A program made the translations under genes and the position numbers. A stretch of 14,769 nucleotides of DNA from NCBI GenBank assembly GCA_016295545.1, contig JAEDLA010000012.1, positions 1 through 14,769 on the forward strand, written 5' to 3'. Within the stretch, counting starts at the first letter, position 1. Each line of letters opens with the position of its first letter. Of this stretch, positions 5,872-11,939 are shown one piece after another. The notes beneath the pieces are model-generated. The model was not told the origin of the DNA. It saw nothing but the letters and a program-made list of their open reading frames with translations, and searched no databases. The DNA comes from Oscillospiraceae bacterium. GTDB lineage: Bacteria > Bacillota > Clostridia > Oscillospirales > Ruminococcaceae.

Positions 5872-8568
5872 ATGAAATTTATCAGTAAATTAGTTTCAGT
5901 ATTATTTTGCGTCACAGTCCTTGTATCATGCATACCAGATTTTTCTGCCGGTGCTTCCTATGATAACAGCTTTTTAACTGAGGAAGAAACAGAGTTCGCT
6001 GAAAACTCCGGTGTTATTACCGTTGCACTTTATACCAATCTCAATACGATCAGCTTCCTTGATGAAAAAACAGGCGAATTTGAAGGCGTTGTTCCTGATA
6101 TTCTGGATTATATTTCCGAAAGGTCAGGGCTGAAATTCAACTGTATTCCCTACGACATGACCATGCGTGCTGAGGACTTCTTCCGGGAAAATCCGGAATG
6201 CGACATTGTTGCCCCCATTTTTAAAAATGAACTTAACAGTGTTGCGACAAGCATAAAGCTGTCCTCCGCAGTTGTTGGTGACGACCTTGTTTTTGCCGGA
6301 AAAGAGGGGTTTCTCCTTTCAGAAGAAGCAAGCTTTTCCGTTGCTGTACCAAAGCACTTTTTCGCTGTAGGTGAGGGAATTCAGAAGAAATTCCCCCATG
6401 CGGAGATTATCTCCTGCGATACTAAAAAGGACGCATTCAGACTGGTCAAAAAGGGCGATGCAGACGTTGTTGTCAATGACAGATTTTTAATGAAGTACGA
6501 CCTGAAAAGTCCTTATTACAGCAATCTTGAAATAGTACCGAATATTCATTTTGAGAATAATATGGTTCTTGGTGCTGCTCAGGATACCGATCCTCTGATG
6601 ATGTCGATTATCAACAAGCTTATTGATAATATGACTGATTCCGAAACAAGTCAGATAATCGTGGAAAATACCATGAGCAAGACTTATCAGCTGAGCTTTG
6701 CAGAGGTCTGCTATCAGTACCGAACCTACATAATCAGCGGAGCAATACTGCTTGCTTTCCTGATAATCCTTGAGATTCTTTTTGTCCGGCTGAACAGCGC
6801 AAAGAGAAAGTCAGAGTTCCTTGAGGAAAAAAGCAAGGCAGATGAAAAATACCGTCACGAGCTGTTTGTACAGGCAAATTATGACGACCTTACCGGTATT
6901 TATAATTCAAAATACTTCCTTGTAAAAACTCAGGAAATGCTTGATATGAACCCTGATAAGTATTATGCCATGATTTATATTAATATTGATAATTTCAAGC
7001 TGCTGAACCGTATGTATGGTCAGGAGAGCTGTAACAGACTGCTTGAATTTATCGCCAGTGATTTCCGCAAAAAAATCAATTCTACAGGTACATTCTGCCG
7101 TTACTCCTCAGACTGTTTTGCTGTGTGCATTGAAATGAGGAGAGTTGTTGAGGAAAGAATCAGCAATCTCTGCACTTCTGTGTTTAATGATAACGGCAAG
7201 GTGCTTAACCTGAAATACAGAATGGGTATATGTACCGACAAGGAAAAAACTCTTAACGCTGAACAGATGCTTGAGGACGCTCAGCTTGCTTTCCAGAATA
7301 TCAGCAAAGAGTACGGCACAAATATTTCTGTGTTTGATAACGAGCTTATTGACAAGCTGCTTATGGAGAAAACCTTTATTGATGAGCTTGATGCTGCCCT
7401 TGAAAATGGCGAATTTCAGGTTTATCTCCAGCCGCAGTTCAGTCACAAGACAAAAAGCCTTATCGGAGCAGAGGCTCTTGTACGCTGGATACACCCTGAA
7501 AGAGGTCTTATACCGCCCTATAAATTTATCCCTGTTTTCGAGAAAAGCGGCAATATTATAAAGGTGGACAGCTTTGTCTGGGAACAGGCGTGTAAAATCA
7601 TAAGCCGCTGGAAAAAAGAGTACAATATAGAATTTCCTATTTCCGTAAATATTTCCCGAAACGATATGTATTCTGAGGACTGGGAGAAAAAATTCCTCCA
7701 GCTGACTGAAAAGTACAATATTCCGCCGGAGCTTCTTCATCTTGAAATTACAGAATCAGCGTATATGGATAACTCCCAGCTGCTTGTTGAAAAGGTCAAG
7801 GAGCTGAAGAATCAGGGATTTGTTGTAGCTATGGACGACTTCGGAAGCGGCTATTCTTCGCTGAATATGCTTCAGGATATCGATGTGGATATACTTAAAA
7901 TCGATATGCGTTTTCTGCACAGCAATTCTAATTCCAACAGCACCGGAAATATTCTCAAGGCTGTGGCAAATATGGCGACATGGCTGGGACTTGCTGTTGT
8001 TACTGAGGGTGTTGAGACTAAGGAACAGGCTGATTTCATGATGTCCATAGGCTGCGATGTTATTCAGGGCTATTTCTACGGAAAACCTGTCCCCGTTGAG
8101 GAGTTCGAGGGATTTTTCAAGACAGCCGAGGTTACTCCTCTTACCAAGAATCTGAGAGATTCTATTCCGGAAGTAAGTTTTCTTGCGGGAAATTCTGACC
8201 TTAACGGACTTGTGGAGAGCATTCCTGTTGGTGTAAAAATTTACGATCCTGATAAGGAAAATAATTTTGCAATTGCCAATGAGATGTTCTGCGAGATTTT
8301 CGGTATTACTGAGGAACACTTCAAGAAGGAACTCCCCTCACTATTTCTGTCCGTGTGCAGCGAGGATCAGCAGCTTCTAAGGGATAAGCTGGCTACTCTT
8401 AATAATGCCGGAGACTGGTTTAGTACCGATATCCACTGCTTTAAGAGTACAGGTGAGAAAATGCTTATACATCTTATGGCAAAGGTTATTTCTGAAAATG
8501 TTTTTGGAAAGCTGATGCATTTAATAGCAGTTCAGGATATTACCGAGTATGATGCTGCGAAAAAGTAA
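5872..8568 (+). CDS. Membrane sensor c-di-GMP phosphodiesterase: SBP_bac_3, TM, degenerate GGDEF, EAL, PAS
   Basis: An 898-residue signalling protein. Residues 1-20 are a hydrophobic leader ending in a lipobox-like LVSC (17-20). Residues about 44-265 are a bacterial extracellular solute-binding domain (family 3, amino-acid type). One membrane helix (285-307) and a charged, coiled-coil-like linker follow. A GGDEF domain (about 335-490) has SSDCF (412-416) in place of GGDEF, so cyclase activity is probably lost. The EAL domain (about 500-750) keeps its key groups: EAL 534-536, NISR 593-596, EITES 625-629, DDFG 655-658, KID 676-678, EGVET 712-716 and QG 732-733, so it should hydrolyse c-di-GMP. 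A PAS domain (about 778-895) ends the protein, an unusual position. The ATG at 5872 is chosen over an in-frame TTG at 5863 because AAGGAG (5857-5862) sits 9 bases before it. The extracellular ligand cannot be told from sequence. It lies alone between two terminators. Confidence 0.9.
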   Translation: MKFISKLVSVLFCVTVLVSCIPDFSAGASYDNSFLTEEETEFAENSGVITVALYTNLNTISFLDEKTGEFEGVVPDILDYISERSGLKFNCIPYDMTMRAEDFFRENPECDIVAPIFKNELNSVATSIKLSSAVVGDDLVFAGKEGFLLSEEASFSVAVPKHFFAVGEGIQKKFPHAEIISCDTKKDAFRLVKKGDADVVVNDRFLMKYDLKSPYYSNLEIVPNIHFENNMVLGAAQDTDPLMMSIINKLIDNMTDSETSQIIVENTMSKTYQLSFAEVCYQYRTYIISGAILLAFLIILEILFVRLNSAKRKSEFLEEKSKADEKYRHELFVQANYDDLTGIYNSKYFLVKTQEMLDMNPDKYYAMIYINIDNFKLLNRMYGQESCNRLLEFIASDFRKKINSTGTFCRYSSDCFAVCIEMRRVVEERISNLCTSVFNDNGKVLNLKYRMGICTDKEKTLNAEQMLEDAQLAFQNISKEYGTNISVFDNELIDKLLMEKTFIDELDAALENGEFQVYLQPQFSHKTKSLIGAEALVRWIHPERGLIPPYKFIPVFEKSGNIIKVDSFVWEQACKIISRWKKEYNIEFPISVNISRNDMYSEDWEKKFLQLTEKYNIPPELLHLEITESAYMDNSQLLVEKVKELKNQGFVVAMDDFGSGYSSLNMLQDIDVDILKIDMRFLHSNSNSNSTGNILKAVANMATWLGLAVVTEGVETKEQADFMMSIGCDVIQGYFYGKPVPVEEFEGFFKTAEVTPLTKNLRDSIPEVSFLAGNSDLNGLVESIPVGVKIYDPDKENNFAIANEMFCEIFGITEEHFKKELPSLFLSVCSEDQQLLRDKLATLNNAGDWFSTDIHCFKSTGEKMLIHLMAKVISENVFGKLMHLIAVQDITEYDAAKK

Positions 8569-8573
8569 AAAAT

Positions 8574-8610
8574 GGGCGGACTGTAAAGCAGTCCGCCCGT
8601 ATTATTTTTT
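8574..8610. terminator. Bidirectional intrinsic terminator between convergent genes
   Basis: GGGCGGACTG (8574-8583) and CAGTCCGCCC (8589-8598) form a perfect 10-bp stem with a 5-base loop. On plus a T-rich stretch follows (T6 at 8605-8610, six bases after the stem); on minus the stem is followed by ATTTTTT. It starts 6 bp after the EAL gene stop and serves the small Cys-rich gene from the other side. Confidence 0.85.
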
Positions 8611-8633
8611 GTATTGGTGAAAATGCAGCTTAG

Positions 8634-9065
8634 TTATTCAAAAACCTCAGCTTTATTTTCATCAGATTCCTCTGCCGGCTTTTCCTGAGCAATTTCAGCA
8701 GGCTCATTTGATTCAGCAGGAGCTTCGGCAGTCTTATTTTCCTTGCTTTCTGCCGGCTTTGAAGCCTTTTTCTCTGAATCCTTTTCATCAGTACCTTCTT
8801 TTTCAGCAATATCGCTTGCAGTCTCTCTGTACATATCATCATCAGCAAGACTTCCAACGAAATTAAGCTGCTTTACAGGAATCCTTTTCAGCGGAGAATA
8901 AATAAATTTACCGCAGGAGCTGTTGCATTCCACCAGACCTTTTTTCTCACAGAGAACCTTGTTTCCGTCCTTTGCACGTTTGCCGAATTGACAGTAGTCG
9001 CATTTAGGAGCGATAGATTTATCAAAATATTTTGCGCCTGGCTTAAAAAGCGAAGCTAAACCCAT
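8634..9065 (-). CDS. Small conserved-looking protein with a five-Cys cluster and an acidic disordered tail
   Basis: A 143-residue protein that I do not recognise by name. Residues 1-70 are compact and hold cysteines at 22, 25, 39, 47 and 51 (C-x2-C-x13-C-x7-C-x3-C), which resembles a zinc-ribbon or metal-binding layout. Residues 75-143 are almost only Glu, Lys, Ala, Ser, Pro and Asp with repeats of the type PAES/PAE, surely disordered. There is no signal peptide or membrane helix, so it is likely cytoplasmic. The ATG at 9065 is chosen because GAGGTGAT lies 4 to 12 bases upstream; the in-frame GTG at 9074 is inside that ribosome site. It has its own strong promoter and terminator, so it is monocistronic. 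A role in binding metal, protein or RNA is possible but not shown. Confidence 0.75.
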   Translation of the reverse strand: MGLASLFKPGAKYFDKSIAPKCDYCQFGKRAKDGNKVLCEKKGLVECNSSCGKFIYSPLKRIPVKQLNFVGSLADDDMYRETASDIAEKEGTDEKDSEKKASKPAESKENKTAEAPAESNEPAEIAQEKPAEESDENKAEVFE

Positions 9066-9097
9066 TAATATCACCTCAAGTAATCAATCTAATTTTT

Positions 9098-9126
9098 ATT
9101 ATAACATAATATAAGAATTTTGTCCA
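9098..9126 (-). promoter_or_regulatory. Sigma-70-type promoter of the Cys-rich protein gene
   Basis: On minus, TGGACA (9121-9126) and a perfect TATAAT (9098-9103) are 17 bases apart. Transcription would begin near 9091, about 26 bases before the ATG. The near-consensus boxes suggest substantial constitutive expression. Confidence 0.75.
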
Positions 9127-9249
9127 GTGTTTTTTGAAATTTTCTGCGATAAAGATTGAAAAATATAAATTGGTTAATATTTTTGCGATTGCCTGTTTGA
9201 GGATAGAAAAACGTCCGGAAATACCTTTTCAGTGGGGACAAAGTCTGCT

Positions 9250-9427
9250 GAAATAAGGGAACGCCCTCTCTTGCAGGGCGTTCCCTCTTCAAAAACAGTC
9301 CACCGGACTGTTTTTGAATTCACCCTTTGCGGAGCGCCTGACGGCTGTATGCGGGGCGTTGCCCCACACCCCACCAGAGGCGCTGCCTCTGGACTCCGCC
9401 AAAGGGTTAATAAACCCTTTGGAATCC
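9250..9427. repeat. Five-hairpin intergenic repeat element (copy 2 of the window-edge repeat)
   Basis: The 411-bp gap 9066-9476 holds no credible gene. Most of it is this run of hairpins. Stem A: 9256-9267 with 9275-9286 (12 bp, perfect). Stem B: 9288-9301 with 9305-9318 (14 bp, perfect, 3-base loop). Stem C: 9353-9357 with 9361-9365 (GGGGC/GCCCC). Stem D: 9374-9381 with 9385-9392 (8 bp). Stem E: 9399-9408 with 9413-9422 (10 bp). Its last third is repeated at 1-54. GC content is clearly higher than in the AT-rich flanks. Short open frames cross it on both strands but have no ribosome site and merely read through palindromes. It is probably a non-coding repeat family scattered between genes; mobility is inferred from the two copies only. 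Confidence 0.8.
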
Positions 9428-9446
9428 CGTGATTGATCTATTAAAC

Positions 9447-9472
9447 AAAAAAGACGTCCGAAGACGTCTTTT
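9447..9472 (-). terminator. Intrinsic terminator with UUCG loop after the DUF368 gene
   Basis: On minus, AAAAGACGTC pairs with GACGTCTTTT around TTCG, giving the very stable C(UUCG)G tetraloop, and the T run continues to six T (9447-9452). It begins 4 bp after the stop codon of the DUF368 gene. Confidence 0.92.
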
Positions 9473-9476
9473 ACTC

Positions 9477-10361
9477 TTATTTCGCAGATTTTGCAGCTTC
9501 GGGATTTTTCTTTCTGTCGATAAGCTCCATAGAAAGGGGAAGAAGAATTCCGATAATGCCGATTACTATTGCAATAATTCCGGTTGAATTGAACTCAAAG
9601 GAAGCTCCGGTAATCTCGCCTGTAACGGAATCAATAGTTTCACGGGGCCAGATAGCGTAAAATGAACCGACTATCAGTCCGAGAATAACAGCGTAAGTGC
9701 CTCTCTGCCACTTTTTAAGACAAAGGGTAATTACCTTTGCACAGAGGAGAATACCAAGTATTATTCCTATACCAACAGGGATAAGTACCATTATATTCAT
9801 CTCGTCAACAGCATTGATAACCGTCTGATAGCCGCCGAGAATCAGCAATACAAGACTTCCGCTTAGACCGGGCATTATCATTGCAGCGGCGGCAACTACA
9901 GAAATCATAAGCAGATAGAAGAATGTTACGGGAGTTAGCGAAGTGATTACAGAATTTGTAGCCGACATACTTATAACAGTAACGCCGATTATAACGCCAA
10001 GACCTATTGCAAATGGGATAAGGTGAAGCGGTTCAAGCTTCTTTTCCTTTGTAGCCTCCTTGTATATCATGGGGAGACTTCCCAGCACAACGCCCATAAA
10101 GAAAAACTGTGTCTGAACGTAGAAATTCTCGAAGCAGATATTCAGAACCTTTGCTGAGAGAATAACACCGATTCCCATACCGATTATAATAGTCAGCAGG
10201 AATACGAAATTCTCTTTAAGCTTTTTCAGGTTCAGCGTAACAGCGCCCAGCAGACGGTCGAAAACTTTCATAATAACCATCATAGTTCCGCCGCTTACTC
10301 CGGGAATCGCATTTGCTACGCCGATTACAACACCTTTCAGTACGTTGATAATATGTTCCAT
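9477..10361 (-). CDS. DUF368 / PopT-family polyprenyl-phosphate translocase
   Basis: A 294-residue polytopic membrane protein of the DUF368 family. Members (PopT type) are reported to return undecaprenyl phosphate, the lipid carrier for peptidoglycan and other surface polymers, to the inner leaflet. About eight hydrophobic segments span the membrane. Two related loops, PGVSGGT (20-26) and PGLSGS (164-169), mark the family's internal duplication, and the tail after residue 280 is short and basic. The ATG at 10361 is preferred because AAAGGA lies 8 bases upstream; an in-frame TTG at 10367 would be only 3 bases from that site. It has its own promoter and a UUCG terminator, so it is a single-gene unit. 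It is a housekeeping envelope gene with no evident tie to the cellulosomal neighbours. Confidence 0.9.
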   Translation of the reverse strand: MEHIINVLKGVVIGVANAIPGVSGGTMMVIMKVFDRLLGAVTLNLKKLKENFVFLLTIIIGMGIGVILSAKVLNICFENFYVQTQFFFMGVVLGSLPMIYKEATKEKKLEPLHLIPFAIGLGVIIGVTVISMSATNSVITSLTPVTFFYLLMISVVAAAAMIMPGLSGSLVLLILGGYQTVINAVDEMNIMVLIPVGIGIILGILLCAKVITLCLKKWQRGTYAVILGLIVGSFYAIWPRETIDSVTGEITGASFEFNSTGIIAIVIGIIGILLPLSMELIDRKKNPEAAKSAK

Positions 10362-10411
10362 TTTCAAAATCCTTTCTTTTGTATGTATGATTTTTCCAGT
10401 GATTGTAATTT

Positions 10412-10440
10412 ATTATCTCACATATTTGAAAATAAGTCAA
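10412..10440 (-). promoter_or_regulatory. Sigma-70-type promoter of the DUF368 gene
   Basis: On minus, TTGACT (10435-10440) and GATAAT (10412-10417) are 17 bases apart, each one base from consensus. Transcription would begin near 10405, about 44 bases before the ATG. Confidence 0.75.
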
Positions 10441-10539
10441 GAGGGTAACCACATTTTCGACATAAATCGGCAAAAATATATATTGTCGTATGTTTTCAGC
10501 GGATTTTTCTCGGCTATTTTTTTCACAGCTATTACGCAG

Positions 10540-10581
10540 AATTCCTGTTTGCTATATGAGTTAATATAACAAACAGGAATT
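10540..10581. repeat. Long inverted repeat, possible weak terminator
   Basis: AATTCCTGTTTG (10540-10551) pairs perfectly with CAAACAGGAATT (10570-10581), and after one mismatch five more A/T pairs (10553-10557 with 10564-10568) extend the stem around a 6-base loop. It lies about 50 bp past the stop of the minus-strand unknown dockerin gene, but no T run directly follows on either strand. It may end that transcript, stabilise its 3' end, or be a small repeat. Confidence 0.55.
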
Positions 10582-10628
10582 GCTTGATTTTTATTTAAGG
10601 TTGGAAAATTCTTGTGCAGTGATTTGTG

Positions 10629-11666
10629 CTATTTTGTCTGATTCTCAGCATACTGCCTTAAAACGAGAGAAGCGTCCACAGGAGTTACCTTGCCGTCGTT
10701 GTTTACGTCGCCGAGAAGCTCGTATGTTATGTCTTCTGTTTCAGTGCCAATCTGGGATGCGGAGTAATAGGACAGAAGCAGAGACGCATCAGCAGGTGTC
10801 AGCTTTGAATCGTCGTTCAGGTCACCGTAGGTGGCGTTGTAGAGGTCTATATCATCTGAAAATGAATATACATAGGCTATTGAAGGAGAAATTGTATAAG
10901 GCAAATATCCTAAATCATTTTTAATCTGTGCCGCAAGCTTTAAATGCTCATCAAGAGTTAACTCCTTGTTGGGTACAACACATACTGCGTTCAAATCACT
11001 ATTGATTTCAATTGAATCGTAATTCCCCTTACTCTTGGAGACAATATGACAGTCAAGATTTTTTTCCACGATATAGTTGCTTAATATTTCTTCCAGTTCA
11101 TCAAGATTATCAGAATAATATCCTGTAAGATATTCTGTGTTAAGAATTTTTATTTCACCGCTTACATTTCCTCTGTAAATGAAGCTTGTAATAATTCCCT
11201 GCTTTTTAAGTTCATCGCACATAATCCTCGCATTTCTGGGCGTATCAGGATTAAGTTTTTTGTCGGTGATAGTATATACATAATTTGAATCGTTGTCAAC
11301 ATCATAATTAACCCTATATGAGCTGTCGTTAGCATAAATTATATCGTTAAGCAAATTATCATCATTAAATCTGTCAAATGAATCTGATAATGTAAAAGTG
11401 AAGTTATTAGTGTAAATGCATTCAACAATGAATCCGCCCTTTGATGTGACAGTATTAAGTGCGTGAAACTTATATGGTTTAGAGGAACTCCATAACTTAA
11501 AAACACCGTAATCATCTGTTTCATAATACTCTTTAAAAAAATTCTTATATTCCTCTGAATTTCTGCTGAACTGAAAATCATTTGCATTTGCATTGAACGC
11601 AGTTAGGACAGAGCTGCAAATCAAGAGTGAAGAAGCCAGAGCCAATAGTTTCTTAATTTTTTTCAT
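10629..11666 (-). CDS. Secreted dockerin protein of unknown function
   Basis: A 345-residue exported protein. Residues 1-28 are a Sec signal peptide (basic start, hydrophobic core, ANA cleavage site). Residues about 30-275 match no carbohydrate-active family that I recognise. Two segments look alike, each a helix with hydrophobic spacing followed by a short strand (about 146-165 and 241-262), which suggests alpha/beta repeats. Residues 279-342 are a dockerin with two canonical 12-residue calcium loops, D282-L-N-D-D-S-K-L-T-P-A-D293 and D320-V-N-N-D-G-K-V-T-P-V-D331, quite unlike the dockerins of the three enzymes nearby. The ATG follows GGAGG by 9 bases. It is preceded by the cellulase terminator, so it is expressed separately. 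It could be a scaffold-bound accessory, binding or inhibitor protein; no catalytic motif is visible. Confidence 0.82.
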   Translation of the reverse strand: MKKIKKLLALASSLLICSSVLTAFNANANDFQFSRNSEEYKNFFKEYYETDDYGVFKLWSSSKPYKFHALNTVTSKGGFIVECIYTNNFTFTLSDSFDRFNDDNLLNDIIYANDSSYRVNYDVDNDSNYVYTITDKKLNPDTPRNARIMCDELKKQGIITSFIYRGNVSGEIKILNTEYLTGYYSDNLDELEEILSNYIVEKNLDCHIVSKSKGNYDSIEINSDLNAVCVVPNKELTLDEHLKLAAQIKNDLGYLPYTISPSIAYVYSFSDDIDLYNATYGDLNDDSKLTPADASLLLSYYSASQIGTETEDITYELLGDVNNDGKVTPVDASLVLRQYAENQTK

Positions 11667-11894
11667 AAATATTTCCCTCCTATAAGATTTTTGTTCTTGT
11701 ATGTGTATTTTTATAACAGCTGCTTCGATTTAGTTTTAAGAAATCGGTTTCATCTTCATGATGCTCACAACCTTTTAAAAAATTTTTGCCGGGTTTCTCT
11801 TTCTATATACTATAACGGAAAAGTAACATGAAATGTGCGGACAAAAAATGTAAACATTTTATGAATGTTTGCTGAGTATAATTTGCAGTGGCAC
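11667..11894 (-). other. Leader region of the unknown dockerin gene, no confident promoter
   Basis: This AT-rich gap holds the start signals of the dockerin gene, but I find no -35/-10 pair close to consensus; a TATAGTATATAG stretch near 11810 on minus is the best -10 candidate. Nested arms GGTT...CATC...GATG...AACC (11746-11772) and CGATTT/AAATCG (11726-11746) could give the leader RNA some structure. I recognise no known riboswitch. Confidence 0.3.
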
Positions 11895-11926
11895 AAAAAA
11901 GCCCTCCCTGAAAAAACAGGAAGGGC
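11895..11926 (-). terminator. Intrinsic terminator after the GH9 cellulase gene
   Basis: On minus, GCCCTTCCTG and CAGGGAGGGC form a 10-bp stem with one G-T pair around TTTTTT, followed by six T (11895-11900). It starts 13 bp after the cellulase stop and ends the cellulase transcript. Confidence 0.9.
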
Positions 11927-11939
11927 AGATTTGATTTAT

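Noticed and set aside
7108..7740. 210-codon minus-strand open frame inside the EAL sensor gene
   Set aside because: It lies wholly opposite a gene with clear conserved motifs, has no ribosome site or recognisable domain, and is a codon-bias shadow. The same holds for 7756-8319.
9256..9422. CRISPR array as an explanation for repeated palindromes
   Set aside because: The hairpins differ from each other in sequence and are not separated by regular spacers, and no cas gene is present.
9174..9432. Short open frames of 66-67 codons on both strands through the hairpin element
   Set aside because: They merely read through palindromes in overlapping frames, have no ribosome site, and their protein sequence is rich in Arg, Gly and Pro without hydrophobic pattern. 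They are best seen as non-coding.
11746..11830. c-di-GMP riboswitch upstream of the unknown dockerin gene
   Set aside because: The conserved core of known c-di-GMP riboswitch classes is absent; only short complementary arms remain.
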